Below, piece after piece: positions 17,290-27,660 of a DNA stretch of 64,000 nt (its first letter is position 1; each line of letters opens with the position of its first letter). Under the pieces are notes generated by a model that saw only the letters and a list, made by a program, of their open reading frames with translations, searched no databases and had not been told where the DNA came from. The DNA is from Paremcibacter congregatus (GTDB taxonomy: Bacteria > Pseudomonadota > Alphaproteobacteria > Sphingomonadales > Emcibacteraceae): the NCBI RefSeq assembly GCF_006385135.1, contig NZ_CP041025.1, positions 3,379,501 to 3,443,500 of the forward strand, in the 5' to 3' direction. Both the position numbers and the translations under genes were made by a program.

Positions 17290-17431
17290 AACCGGTCTGC
17301 TTCCGCAAAGCACCCCCGGCAAACCGCCCGGAAGACGCCATCCTGACGGCCGGCTTACTCTTTTATGCTTTTCCCTGATCCATTTGCCGCGCATCTGCGT
17401 ATAACGCAGGATACAATGGGAAGAGAGCATC

Positions 17432-18442
17432 ATGAAGCATCATTCAAAACGAATAGCCGTCATCGGGGGAGGCATGGCCGGGGTCAGCTGCGCCAAGGCC
17501 CTGGCCGCCGCCGGGGCAAATGTGGTTTTGTTTGCAAAGAGCCGCGGGCTCGGGGGGCGTCTCGCCACGCGACGGTTTGACAGCATGTCACAGGCCGATC
17601 ACGGCGCACAATTTTTCACCGCCACATCCCCGTCCTTTCAGTCCTATATTACCACGGAATGTCAGGCGGGACGCATGGCTTCCTGGGCGCCGACGGGAAA
17701 AACCAGCCCGGCCGCCTGGTTTGTCGGCCAACCGACCATGAACAGTTCTTTGAAAAACAACCTTGATGGCATCACCGTCAGGCTCAACAGCCGGGTGGCG
17801 AACCTTCAACGGATTGGTGCGCGCTGGCGGCTTGATATTTCCGATACGACAGATCCGCTTATGGCGCAGCAGGATTTTCAGGACTTTGACGTGGTTGTCT
17901 GCACCGCTCCCGCGCCTCAGGCACAACATCTTCTGATGAAAAGCCTGCCCGACCTTGCTGAAAAACTGTCCGCTGTTGAATTCGCCCCGTGCTGGGCCTT
18001 GATGCTCACTTTCGAGACACCGCTGGCCACCGGGTTTGATGTCTGGCGCGCTCCCAAAAATCCAGAAACGCCATCCATCATTAACTGGGCCGCCCGCAGC
18101 AGCCACAAACAAGGCCGCGAAAGGGGAAAGGACAGCTGGACCATCCATGCCACAGAATCCTGGACCGCCGATCATCTCGAAGACACCCCGACAACCGCAG
18201 CCAAGATCCTGCGCCATGCCTTCGCCCATTTGAGCGGCGCGACCTTACCCGCCCCGGTTCACTGGGCGGCGCATCGCTGGTGCTTTGCCCGCACGGTCAC
18301 GCCCCTGGGCCGGTCTTATCTGGGTTCGGACTGTGGCAGCCTGTTTGCCGGCGGTGACTGGTGCCTCGGGCCACGGCTGGAAAATGCCTTTGAAAGCGGC
18401 CGGGCGATCGCCAAGGCAATCCTCGACCAGTCCCCGGATTAG
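17432..18442 (+). CDS. Renalase-like FAD-dependent oxidoreductase
   Basis: 336 residues. The N-terminal FAD motif IAVIGGGMAGVSCAKAL is followed by the family-typical SRGLGGRLATRR segment. Near the C-terminus, SLFAGGDWCLGPRLENAFESG is the second FAD contact. This matches bacterial renalase-like amine-oxidase-superfamily proteins, some of which oxidise wrong-form dihydronicotinamide species; that activity is not certain here. The stop overlaps the stop region of the convergent TonB receptor gene by 4 bp. Confidence 0.8.
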   Translation: MKHHSKRIAVIGGGMAGVSCAKALAAAGANVVLFAKSRGLGGRLATRRFDSMSQADHGAQFFTATSPSFQSYITTECQAGRMASWAPTGKTSPAAWFVGQPTMNSSLKNNLDGITVRLNSRVANLQRIGARWRLDISDTTDPLMAQQDFQDFDVVVCTAPAPQAQHLLMKSLPDLAEKLSAVEFAPCWALMLTFETPLATGFDVWRAPKNPETPSIINWAARSSHKQGRERGKDSWTIHATESWTADHLEDTPTTAAKILRHAFAHLSGATLPAPVHWAAHRWCFARTVTPLGRSYLGSDCGSLFAGGDWCLGPRLENAFESGRAIAKAILDQSPD

Positions 18443-21117
18443 AAATTCACATTGACCGCCATACCGATATAGCGTTTAAAATCCCGCGGCACCGTATGGA
18501 TGATCACCCCGCCGCCATCGGCGCTGTTGGCGCTGACCCCTGCGACATATTTCTGGTCAAACAGGTTTTTCACAAACAGGCTGAAATGATAGCGTTCATC
18601 CTCGGCATACAGTCCCAGACTAAGATCCATGATGCCGTAAGCGTCCTGAATACTGCCCGGGTCGGCGTCATCGGACAGAAAAACCGCGCTCTGGCGGCGG
18701 TAACTGGCCTGCAGATAACCGTAAGCCCCAAGTCCCCCTATTTCCCGGGCGTAACGCAGGCTCAACACCCCTTTCCAGCGTGGCGCATTTTCCAATACAT
18801 GGCCACTAAGATCCTGGGCCCCGGAAAAGCACTTTTCCGCTTCAGTCTGACCGAGATAACACAGGCCATTGGTAAAATCATCAAAACGGGCGTTGTTATA
18901 GGCAATCCCCCCTGACAAAGTCAGACCATGGGTCACACGGCCGACCAAACCGATTTCGGCTCCCCGCACACTGGTTTCCGGCACAGACCCCAACAGATTG
19001 GCTATTCCGCGTAAATCACGCAGCCCCAGTTGCAACCCTTCGATCCGGGTGTGATAGGCGGTGACCACCAGTTTCAGACGGCGATCAAAATACGTCGCCT
19101 TAAGGCCCGCTTCCAGAGAGGTCGAGCGTTCGGCGTCAATAGGTTCACTCTCGACAAATCGCTGGGGATCGAAACCGAATTCAACCCCGAATCCGCGGCC
19201 TTTATACCCCCGCCCGTAAGTCACATAACCATTCAGGCTGTCGGTAAAGTCATATTGCAGCCCCGTCTTCATCACCAGTGCGATCTCGCTTTTACTGTTA
19301 TGTACTTCTGGCGTGGAATGATCCATCAGCACCCTTCCATCCGGGGCCAGATCCCGGCCGCCGCGCCGGGCCGTGCCGGTGATCTGATCATACAGCACCC
19401 GAAAACCACCAAAAAGTTTCAGTTTTTCCGTCGGGTGGTAATTCACATGCCCAAAGAAGGCGAGATTTTCATTCTCTATTTTCGATTGCACAAATATAAT
19501 CTGGTCAAGATCAATATTGACATATTTCCGGTCGGCGTATTCCAGTGCGTCCGTGGCGGTCTTGTAAAAATAAAGCCCTAGCAGATAATCAAAATACCCG
19601 TCCGTCGGCGAGGCCAGACGGAATTCCTGTGTCGCCCAGTCCGCCGAACGTTCCGAACGTTGCTGCCGGTGGAAATTGATCGGCAACAGGTCATTGTCCC
19701 AGCTGTTCAGAGCTTCCCACACCCGATAGGCTGAAATGCTGGTCAATGTATGGGTGCCCAGGTCCATGTTGGCGGTCAGGGATGCCCCGTAATTTGTGGA
19801 AATGACAAAAGGGTCGCGGTTATGGGCAATCCGGTCCGCCATAGGACCAATCGGCACCCCCAGAATATCGGCTGTCCCGCCACCGGGCCGCGCATCCCCG
19901 GCAATCGCAGGATCAATATACAGCCCCAGACGGTCTTCCCGGGTGATGCGGGCGCAACATTCCGTATTCTGACGCGAATAATCCGCCGACAACAGAACAT
20001 CCACATTCTCCCGCGCGCTCCATTGCAATTTACCGCGCAGGCTTTTGGCGGTAACGCCATTCACGTCATTGCCGGTTATGATATTTTTTACATTACCATC
20101 CCAGTCACTAAAAGATCCACTAAAACGATAGGCCAGCGTAGCCCCAAGCGGGCCGCTGAAGCTGAACTTTACCCCATATTCCTCGTCACTGGTGGCCCGG
20201 GTGGAAAAGGACGCTTCGGCATTTTGCCGGTTGGGGCTTTTGGTGATGATATTTAACGACCCGGCGGAGGCGTTCTTGCCGAACAAGGTGCCCTGCGGCC
20301 CGTTCAGGATCTCGACCCGCTCCACATCGGGAAGATCATTGAGCGCCGCCCCCCCACGGGCCATCACCACCCCGTCAATAAAGGTGGCCACTCCCGGCTC
20401 CACACCTGCCCCCAGAATCTGGGTTCCTACCCCGCGAATACGATAATTCGACTGATCATAACCGCGCCGTTGGGTGAAGGTCACCGTCGGCAACAGCACC
20501 ACCAAATCCTCCATCCGGTTGAGATTACTCTGGGTCAGCTGATCTTTATCCAACACCTGCATATGCACCGGCACATCCTGCAAATTCTGCACCCGTTTCA
20601 GAGCCGTAACGATCACTTCTTCCAGCAGCGCCTTCGGGTCGCCGCCTTTGTCCTCTTCCGAAAGTTCTTTTCCGGATTTTTCTGATGGTTCCGCTTCCGG
20701 GTTCTGGCTCGACAGAAGATGTACATTGCGCCCGACAACAATGGTATTCTGCCCCGCAACCGCAAATTTCAAACCACTGCCACGCAAGATTTGCACCAAC
20801 GCTTCCAGCGGTTTGAACCGACCGCGTAAAGACCGGCTTTTCATCCCGCCCAGGTCAGATGTCTTGGAGATGATCTGGATATCCGTCTGCAGGGTAAAAT
20901 CCAATAAAGCCTTGTCCAGCGGTTGCGCCGGTTGATCAAAGGGCACCCTGCTGTGCAGTTTTTCCGGCGCGGCGCCGTGAACCTGGCCCACACTTAACAG
21001 GACCGGCAGAACACACGCCATGACCCTGATCCGTCGACCCGCGCAAGCGCCGCCGCCAAAGAAACCTCCTCCTGCTTTCATGATTTCCGTCAGCACTGTC
21101 CCGAACAACGCGATCAC
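18439..21117 (-). CDS. TonB-dependent receptor with STN signalling domain
   Basis: 892 residues from a GTG at 21117 with GGAGG 3 nt upstream; an ATG at 21081 is a possible start. Signal sequence, then an STN domain (about 55-135: LDKALLDFTLQTDIQIISKTSDLGG), a TonB-box-like stretch LLEEVIVTALKR, plug domain (VEILNGPQGTLFGKNASAGSLNIITKSP) and a 22-strand barrel ending in aromatic F (VNVNF). The STN domain marks a transducer that signals to FecR, and the divergent sigma/FecR genes are next to it. Substrate unknown; possibly a siderophore or another large substrate. Confidence 0.9.
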   Translation of the reverse strand: MIALFGTVLTEIMKAGGGFFGGGACAGRRIRVMACVLPVLLSVGQVHGAAPEKLHSRVPFDQPAQPLDKALLDFTLQTDIQIISKTSDLGGMKSRSLRGRFKPLEALVQILRGSGLKFAVAGQNTIVVGRNVHLLSSQNPEAEPSEKSGKELSEEDKGGDPKALLEEVIVTALKRVQNLQDVPVHMQVLDKDQLTQSNLNRMEDLVVLLPTVTFTQRRGYDQSNYRIRGVGTQILGAGVEPGVATFIDGVVMARGGAALNDLPDVERVEILNGPQGTLFGKNASAGSLNIITKSPNRQNAEASFSTRATSDEEYGVKFSFSGPLGATLAYRFSGSFSDWDGNVKNIITGNDVNGVTAKSLRGKLQWSARENVDVLLSADYSRQNTECCARITREDRLGLYIDPAIAGDARPGGGTADILGVPIGPMADRIAHNRDPFVISTNYGASLTANMDLGTHTLTSISAYRVWEALNSWDNDLLPINFHRQQRSERSADWATQEFRLASPTDGYFDYLLGLYFYKTATDALEYADRKYVNIDLDQIIFVQSKIENENLAFFGHVNYHPTEKLKLFGGFRVLYDQITGTARRGGRDLAPDGRVLMDHSTPEVHNSKSEIALVMKTGLQYDFTDSLNGYVTYGRGYKGRGFGVEFGFDPQRFVESEPIDAERSTSLEAGLKATYFDRRLKLVVTAYHTRIEGLQLGLRDLRGIANLLGSVPETSVRGAEIGLVGRVTHGLTLSGGIAYNNARFDDFTNGLCYLGQTEAEKCFSGAQDLSGHVLENAPRWKGVLSLRYAREIGGLGAYGYLQASYRRQSAVFLSDDADPGSIQDAYGIMDLSLGLYAEDERYHFSLFVKNLFDQKYVAGVSANSADGGGVIIHTVPRDFKRYIGMAVNVNF

Positions 21118-21371
21118 TTTCCTCCCGGTCCCACCCTCTTTTTCCCGATGCCTCTGTGGGCCTGTTCAGGGATTTATCTTTATATCATTCCCGGTTTCGG
21201 GTTTATTATCGAACCATGCTATAAACAAAATACACCAATTGCAACGACGAAGTTTTCCGCAGAATTCTGCGGCATACAGCGGCTGCTAAAATTTATTTTG
21301 TTTTTCCATTCCCAAATCCGGAAGCTGGATTGTCTTATATCATGGATGGAAATTTTAACTGATGGGCGTGT

Positions 21372-21950
21372 ATGGTATTTGGACCCAAGAATGATGTGAA
21401 TGCTCCCCGCGCAAGGGAGGAAACAGATGATGACCCCGCCGCCTCGACGCACTGCCGTGACGAGATAGAGCGTCTGTTTCTACAGCATAACGACAGCCTG
21501 ATCCGCTTCCTCGTACTCAAACTCGGCTCGCGTCATGAAGCCCGGGACGTGGCGCAGGAAGCCTATGTCAAAATTCTTGGCCTTGATCAGGACGAAGTCG
21601 TCAATCATCTGCGGGCCTATCTTTTCAAAACGGCCAGCAATCTCGCCATCAACCGGATCAGGCAACGTATCCGGCGCGGCGAAAGCAAGAATATAGATGT
21701 CACAAAAATCGACCCTCCGGATGAAAAAGCCCTGGCCGATGACATCGTCGACGCCCGCAAAAGAATACGTAAACTGGAACTGATTATCGAAGAACTACCG
21801 CCCAAATGCCGTATGGCCTTTCTGCTCCATAAAGTAGAATGCCGTGACTATGCCGATATCGCTCGCCAAATGAACCTCAGCGAGAGCATGATCCGGAAAT
21901 ACGTCTTACAGGCCATCAGATACTGCAAAGATCGAATGAATAATGGTTAA
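21372..21950 (+). CDS. ECF sigma factor, FecI type
   Basis: 192 residues. Sigma region 2 (HNDSLIRFLVLKLGSRHEARDVAQEAYVKIL) and region 4 (PPKCRMAFLLHKVECRDYADIARQMNLSESMIRKYV) are clear, with no other domain. It overlaps the FecR gene by 8 bp and is divergent from the STN-type receptor, the standard cell-surface-signalling layout. It probably drives the receptor promoter in the 250-bp intergenic region. Confidence 0.9.
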   Translation: MVFGPKNDVNAPRAREETDDDPAASTHCRDEIERLFLQHNDSLIRFLVLKLGSRHEARDVAQEAYVKILGLDQDEVVNHLRAYLFKTASNLAINRIRQRIRRGESKNIDVTKIDPPDEKALADDIVDARKRIRKLELIIEELPPKCRMAFLLHKVECRDYADIARQMNLSESMIRKYVLQAIRYCKDRMNNG

Positions 21951-23040
21951 ATTTATGCCCCGGAAACACACCAAAAATCAGATAAAATCTGCCGACGCGG
22001 TGGATAAAAAGAGCGCCGAGCTTTTTCTGTCCATTCAGGAAAAATCCGCCACCGTCGATGAATGGGAAGCCTTTCATGACTGGAGCAAACAGTCCGAAGC
22101 CGCGGCGAAGACCGTCGACGCCTATAGCCAACTGTGGCAGGATGTCGATTATGTCAGCAGATATAGAATGCCCACTCCTGAGGAACTCGCCGCCGACAGT
22201 TATGACGGCAGCCAGTCGATCAAAGACCATCAGCGCGCCCAGGCTGCTGCATTGCCTTCCTGCTGGCAAAGACTGCGGTCTTTACTGACCATATCCCCTG
22301 TGCCGGTTTACGCCGGTGCCCTCGCGCTTCTCGCCTTGGTGGTCGCCGTTCCGATGTATAACACCATGGTGACGCCCCTTGAATTCACCACCCATACGGC
22401 GGAGCATCGTCGTATTGTGCTTGACGACGGATCGTCGGTCTTTCTGGGCGCCGAAACCCGTATCCTATCGGACTACAGCCCCCATCAACGCCATATCACC
22501 CTGTCCAGCGGGGAAGCCTATTTCGATGTGGCGAAAGACCCTGACCGGCCCTTTACCGTCGATATCAACGGTCTTGAGGTTCGCGCCATCGGCACCGCCT
22601 TCAACATCCGCAAATCCCCGGCCTTCATTATGGTTTCGGTGGTGGAAGGCACAATCGGCCTGAAAAGCGATGATGCCCCGGCGCTGACCGAGTCCGCCAG
22701 CGCGACGCTGCCCGCCACCCTGACCGTCGGCGAGCAAATCAGCTATGCCAAAGCCGATCACAAAGTCAATTATGCCGTCGCCGACACCCGGGACATGTTG
22801 TCCTGGCAGAGCGACGTGCTGTTTTTCCGCGGCGAAACGCTGCAGGATGTTTTCTACAGGCTTGATCGTTACACAGACGAAACTATTATTTTACTGGATA
22901 AAGACCTCGGCGATTTGCAGTTTTCCGGCACGGTGCATCGCCAGAATATCGACAGCTGGTTTGACGCCCTGTCATTGGCCTTTCCTGTCAAGGTAACCCG
23001 TGTGCAGGGTAAAATCCTCATCGCCCGCGCGCCGATATAA
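21943..23040 (+). CDS. FecR-family anti-sigma regulator
   Basis: 365 residues: N-terminal cytoplasmic DUF4880-like region (about 25-75), one membrane helix (VPVYAGALALLALVVAVPMY, near 120), periplasmic FecR domain (IVLDDGSSVFLGAETRILSDY ... GEAYFDVAKDPDRPFTV ... VRAIGTAFNIRK), and a C-terminal STN-like region (VFYRLDRYTDETIILLDKDL) that would contact the receptor's signalling domain. An internal start at 21955 (MPRKHT) is possible. It partners the sigma factor just upstream. Confidence 0.9.
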   Translation: MVKFMPRKHTKNQIKSADAVDKKSAELFLSIQEKSATVDEWEAFHDWSKQSEAAAKTVDAYSQLWQDVDYVSRYRMPTPEELAADSYDGSQSIKDHQRAQAAALPSCWQRLRSLLTISPVPVYAGALALLALVVAVPMYNTMVTPLEFTTHTAEHRRIVLDDGSSVFLGAETRILSDYSPHQRHITLSSGEAYFDVAKDPDRPFTVDINGLEVRAIGTAFNIRKSPAFIMVSVVEGTIGLKSDDAPALTESASATLPATLTVGEQISYAKADHKVNYAVADTRDMLSWQSDVLFFRGETLQDVFYRLDRYTDETIILLDKDLGDLQFSGTVHRQNIDSWFDALSLAFPVKVTRVQGKILIARAPI

Positions 23041-23073
23041 CGACAGCCCCTTTAACAAACCATATATATGGGA

Positions 23074-24597
23074 TCAGAAGGGATACATCCGGGCAAGATG
23101 ATCTCTGTGATCAGGGAAATAGGCCAGTGCCTCGGTATGCAGATCATGGATCTGATGCATCGGCGCGATCGGGGTCTTCGCCGGTGCGGATGTCGCATGA
23201 GACGGAAAACGCCCCATACCCGCCAGAATGGCATACCAGCTCGGGCGCAGATAAATCAGCGCATCACCGTATCTGTCCAGTAGCGTTTCAAAATCGCCGC
23301 CGCCATCCCAGACCGCGAGCAGCTCCGCCAGCCTGTCAGAGATATGAGGGTTATCCCGGTTCTCAATCCAATAATCACTGTCGTTGCGGCCGTTGATCTT
23401 GTAATGGGTGACGATATAGTCGCGGATGCCGTCGAAGAACATGTTGATCCTCTGATTGAATGCCGGTTGATGTCGCGACGTATAGTCGCCCTCGCCATAC
23501 ATCTGGATGAATTTCTCGATGGTCAGTTGCACCAGCATCAGCGCCGTCGCCTCCAGCGGCTCAATGAACCCTTGAGACAGGCCAACGGCCAGACAATTCT
23601 TCTGCCAGTGATTTTCCACCCGTCCCACCCGCATTTTCAGATGCCGGGCCTCCCCCCCCTTGGCGGCCGGCCCCAGATGACGGCGCAGCGCGTCCTCCGC
23701 CGTACTCTCGTCGATATGCGCCGAAGAATAGACATAGCCGTTGCCAAATCGGGTGGTGAGGGGAATTTTCCAGGCCCAGCCATGACCAAGCGCGGTCGAG
23801 ACCGTTTCGGACGGCAGCCCCTCCGCCGGATTGAGCGGACTGGCCAGCGCCACAGCCCGGTCATTAAACAAGACATCCCCGTAACTGACAAACCTCTCCC
23901 CTAAACTCTTTTGTATCATCAGCGCCGCAAAGCCCGTGCAATCAATAAACAAATCGCCGTCCACACTGCCCCCGTCCTTCAAGTGAAGGGCCGTGATGTC
24001 GCCGCTCTCGTCCTGCGCCACCCGCTCCACCGTGTCAATCCGGTGATTAATACCGCGCGCCTCGGCCCGCTTCTTAAGAAAAGCGCCCAGCAATCCGGCA
24101 TCAAAATGATAACCGTAATCGGGGGTGTGCCGCAAACCGTCACCGGCGACCGGTGATTTATGCTGCGCCGCCAGTTGCGCCGAAACAAAAAAACGGTCCG
24201 GGTTGACCGGCACGTCAATCCCGCCGCGTCGCAGAGCGCAATTATGAAAGAAAGCATAACCCGTATCCTGATCCAGTTCGGAAAAGAAGGGATGAAAATA
24301 ACTTTCAAAACCGGGCTTGCCGCTCCAGCCGGGGAAACGGATGCCGCATTTATAGGTGGCGTTGCAGGCCGGCATCCATTCATTCTCAGGAATATTCAGT
24401 GTGCGGAAAAACTGCCGCAAATAGGGGGTAGAACCTTCCCCGACACCAATGGTGTCGATCTCCGCCGATTCAATCAACGTGATGCGCGCGCCGTCCGCCC
24501 CCCAAGCCTGGTCAAACAGACTGGCCGCCATCCATCCGGCGGTGCCGCCGCCCAGAATGATAATATGCTTTTCCCCGAAAGGTTTTTTCTGCATCAT
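23074..24597 (-). CDS. Flavin-dependent tryptophan halogenase-like protein
   Basis: 507 residues. FAD motif GGGTAGWM (about 16-23), Lys83 in TYKCGIRFPGW at the position of the catalytic Lys of tryptophan halogenases, the halogenase signature WAWKIP, and GFIEPLEATALM, where the family Glu sits. Members of this family next to TonB receptors in Caulobacter-type bacteria are common but mostly uncharacterised; true halogenation of tryptophan is not established for them. It lies 89 bp downstream of a TonB receptor gene on the same strand, with a hairpin between, so it is probably co-expressed at lower level. Confidence 0.85.
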   Translation of the reverse strand: MMQKKPFGEKHIIILGGGTAGWMAASLFDQAWGADGARITLIESAEIDTIGVGEGSTPYLRQFFRTLNIPENEWMPACNATYKCGIRFPGWSGKPGFESYFHPFFSELDQDTGYAFFHNCALRRGGIDVPVNPDRFFVSAQLAAQHKSPVAGDGLRHTPDYGYHFDAGLLGAFLKKRAEARGINHRIDTVERVAQDESGDITALHLKDGGSVDGDLFIDCTGFAALMIQKSLGERFVSYGDVLFNDRAVALASPLNPAEGLPSETVSTALGHGWAWKIPLTTRFGNGYVYSSAHIDESTAEDALRRHLGPAAKGGEARHLKMRVGRVENHWQKNCLAVGLSQGFIEPLEATALMLVQLTIEKFIQMYGEGDYTSRHQPAFNQRINMFFDGIRDYIVTHYKINGRNDSDYWIENRDNPHISDRLAELLAVWDGGGDFETLLDRYGDALIYLRPSWYAILAGMGRFPSHATSAPAKTPIAPMHQIHDLHTEALAYFPDHRDHLARMYPF

Positions 24598-24635
24598 TTT
24601 ACCCCTTGTTTACGTGGCTCCCCAAAAACAGGGAA

Positions 24636-24663
24636 GGCTGGCCCCAGGGAAAGGGGGCCAGCC
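24636..24663 (-). terminator. Stem-loop between receptor and halogenase-like genes
   Basis: A 10-bp stem, GGCTGGCCCC and GGGGCCAGCC, lies between the receptor stop and the halogenase-like start, both on the minus strand. No U-run follows directly (TTTTT comes about 8 nt later), so it could be a partial terminator or an mRNA-stabilising structure. Confidence 0.5.
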
Positions 24664-24685
24664 GGAGAGTGGTATTAATGCGTTA

Positions 24686-27358
24686 TTAATACCGGAAACG
24701 AACCCCCACACTATAACGTGGGCCATTCTCATAAAACCCCACCGGGATTCCGTCGTTGGTGCGCTGGAAGATCACTTCATTGGTGATATTCACCGCATTC
24801 ATGAAGACATCCACCTGATCGGTCGCATGCCATGTGGCCGTGGCGTCGAACTGATCATAGGGCGCTGTCGACAATTGCCCGCCGGAAATCTCGGTACTGA
24901 AGGATTCCGACCGGTAGTTGTAGGACAGGCGCAAACTGAAGGTATCATCCTCATAATAGACCGAGGCATTCATTTGATGTTTGGAGTTGCCGGGCAGTTC
25001 GGATTCCTTGCCGTCCGTGGTCACCGACGCTTCCGTCAGCGTATAGTTGGCCAAGGCACCAATACCCATGCCAAAGTCATGCTGCAACTGCACCTCAAGC
25101 CCGGTGATATCCGCCCCGTCCGAATTAAACGGCCGGGTGATGGTCAGGGTGCGGCCTTCGAAAACCTCTTCCTGGGCAATCGTGCGGATGGAGCTCGACA
25201 GGTCCTTACGGAAAACCGTGGCGGAGAAGATGGACGCCTCATCATAATACCATTCAAAGCCCGCCTCGAACTGTGTCGCGAAGGTCGGTTTCAGGAACGG
25301 GTTACCCCCAGACGCCGTTGGTGTTGTCGCATCAACCAGTAGGTTGGCGCTCAAATTCTGGAAAGTTGGCCGCGCCATGGCCCGTGATGCCGCCGCCCGG
25401 ATCAGAACATCGTCCCGCAGGTTATAGACCAGATTGAGGCTCGGCAGGAACTCGGTATATTTGCGGTTCACTTCCTGCAGACTACCGCCCTGATAGGCTT
25501 TTGAAGTCTGGTTGGTATGCACCATGCGCACGCCCACATTACCGCGCAGATTGCCGGTTTCAAAATTAGCCTGCGTATAGAAGGACGTGATCTTTTCGTT
25601 AATGTTGAAAAAAGCGTTCAGGTCCGGTGTATAGGTCATCAGACCACCGTCAAGCACCGCATCCACCTGGGCCCGCGCCTTGTCGATGTCCATGAAGGCA
25701 TAGCTGGTCAAAGATCCCTCTGTGGCTGTCGCGCCATGCAGGGTCGGGGTTGGTCCACTGGACAGGTCCGCCAATGTCAGCGCACTGAGCGCCGCTATGC
25801 CCGCCGCATTGGCCGGGTTGCTGGTGTCGACAGAGCCATTGGTCCGGTTATTCTCAATGGTGTGAGAGCGAAATTTCACGCCAAACTCAAGGGACGTGAA
25901 GGCGCTGTTGTCCAGATCATACTCCACATCGGTTTGCGCATAGAATTCATCATCCTCCATTTTGCGCACCCAGTCCCGTAGCGATCCCGGCATCAGACGC
26001 AATTGACTGCCGTCATTGGGGTCGACTTCCGGGAAGCTGAATTCATTGACGTCCGCCTGCAGATTCATGACGATGCGGCTGTTGCCTTCGAACCAGTAAT
26101 TGCGGTCATGTTCACTGCCGCCTTCGGCCGTGGTATAGCCGATCTGGCCCCGGGCGCGCCATCCGTCGCCTTCATAGCTCATATCCATATCATAGACCGC
26201 GGCCTTGATGTTGGATTCGCGGTAGATTGGCTCATCCGCCACCCCGTGGGTGGTGGCCAGTCCGAAAGTCCCGCCGACAATCGCCTGCTTGCCGTCACTG
26301 GTTGTGATGAACACCGGATCAACCACGACTTCACCACTGTTCACGCCGGTGTCGGGATCGACCTTGCCGAGCTTGAAGCCGCCGGGCACGAAGAGGTAAT
26401 TCTGGTTGTTATTGTCCATGTCCATGTCGGAACGCACCGCATTGACGACGATATCCCACTGATCATTGGGGCGGAACTGCAACACCAGGTTGGCGGTTTT
26501 GCGTTCACGCTTCTGCTGGAAGATGGCGGAACCGCCGCCCCAGACCGCATAGACGTCGCGGGTGACGTTGCCGTCCTGATCTTCCACGTCATAGAGGGAA
26601 TTGGTCGGGAAGCCTTCCAGACCGTCCCGGCGCACGGTTCTCTTCTGATAGTTATAGGAGCCAAGAATGGCAAAGGTTTCATTATCATTCTTCCAGCTCA
26701 CCAGACCAGACGCCTGGGGGTCAATCTTGTCCGGCAGCTTGCTATACTGGCCTTCAACGGAACCCATCACCGTTAAGGGATCGAGATCCATCGGGCGACG
26801 GGTGATGACATTGACCGCGCCGCCGATACTGCCCTCGTCCAGCTTCGCCATCGGGCTTTTATAAACTTCCAATGAGGCGACAAGTTCTGACGCCAGAATT
26901 GAATAGTTGAAGCCGCGGCTTGGGTTATCATTGGCCCACCAGTAGGCGGAGGCGACATTCTGACCGTTCATCAAGGTACGGTTGAGATCGCTGCCCGTGC
27001 CGCGGACAAAGATGTCCCGGCCCTCGCCCCAGATGCGATCGACGGAAACGCCGGGCACCCGTTGCAGACTGTCGGCGACATTCTTGTCGGGAAATTTGCC
27101 GATATCGAGTGAATTAATGCCGTCCACAATAGAATTGGAATCGCGCTTTTTATCCAGCGCCTGTTTCAGGCTGCCGCGGATGCCCGTCACCACCACTTCT
27201 TCCAGTGTGGTTTCATCGCCATTCTCCGCGGCGCGCGCGGGACCTGAAAATGCGATCAGTGAACTGGACGCCAATAAGGCGGCCAGCGTTATCCGGGCGA
27301 CGTTACGGTGTCGGGATATCCGGGGTGCAGAGGGATTATCGGGAACAGTATTGGTCAT
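24686..27358 (-). CDS. TonB-dependent receptor, Caulobacter/Xanthomonas type
   Basis: About 890 residues from the ATG at 27358, which has GGAG 8 nt upstream. Signal peptide ending GPARA, TonB-box region TTLEEVVVTG, then the plug signature of the Xanthomonas/Caulobacter TonB-receptor family (IRGSLKQALDKKRDSNSIVD, LDIGKFPDKNVADSLQRVPG). The barrel ends in VGVRFRY. No STN domain, so it is not a transducer. This family often imports plant- or algal-derived oligosaccharides or other complex nutrients. The halogenase-like gene follows on the same strand. Confidence 0.9.
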   Translation of the reverse strand: MTNTVPDNPSAPRISRHRNVARITLAALLASSSLIAFSGPARAAENGDETTLEEVVVTGIRGSLKQALDKKRDSNSIVDGINSLDIGKFPDKNVADSLQRVPGVSVDRIWGEGRDIFVRGTGSDLNRTLMNGQNVASAYWWANDNPSRGFNYSILASELVASLEVYKSPMAKLDEGSIGGAVNVITRRPMDLDPLTVMGSVEGQYSKLPDKIDPQASGLVSWKNDNETFAILGSYNYQKRTVRRDGLEGFPTNSLYDVEDQDGNVTRDVYAVWGGGSAIFQQKRERKTANLVLQFRPNDQWDIVVNAVRSDMDMDNNNQNYLFVPGGFKLGKVDPDTGVNSGEVVVDPVFITTSDGKQAIVGGTFGLATTHGVADEPIYRESNIKAAVYDMDMSYEGDGWRARGQIGYTTAEGGSEHDRNYWFEGNSRIVMNLQADVNEFSFPEVDPNDGSQLRLMPGSLRDWVRKMEDDEFYAQTDVEYDLDNSAFTSLEFGVKFRSHTIENNRTNGSVDTSNPANAAGIAALSALTLADLSSGPTPTLHGATATEGSLTSYAFMDIDKARAQVDAVLDGGLMTYTPDLNAFFNINEKITSFYTQANFETGNLRGNVGVRMVHTNQTSKAYQGGSLQEVNRKYTEFLPSLNLVYNLRDDVLIRAAASRAMARPTFQNLSANLLVDATTPTASGGNPFLKPTFATQFEAGFEWYYDEASIFSATVFRKDLSSSIRTIAQEEVFEGRTLTITRPFNSDGADITGLEVQLQHDFGMGIGALANYTLTEASVTTDGKESELPGNSKHQMNASVYYEDDTFSLRLSYNYRSESFSTEISGGQLSTAPYDQFDATATWHATDQVDVFMNAVNITNEVIFQRTNDGIPVGFYENGPRYSVGVRFRY

Positions 27359-27660
27359 TTTTTCACTCCATATATTTTTGAACTTCAGACGGTCGTATCC
27401 CGTCTTTTTTAAGCACAGTCGCGCTTTTAGTGGATTGACGTGAGGACGATAAAATGACAACGCTGTCATTTTTAACAAGACCCCACATCAAGGCGTCTCA
27501 TAGGTAAGACAGCGGACAGGACAGATTTGGGAATAAAAAAATAAAAGAAACTAAAAAATGACGGAAAATCCCGTCTTTCTGCCGGCTCGTTACTGCACCG
27601 TTTCAAGAAAGTTCAAGAACGCTATTGAGATATTAACGTCTCCCGGGCCGGGCTTCGACA

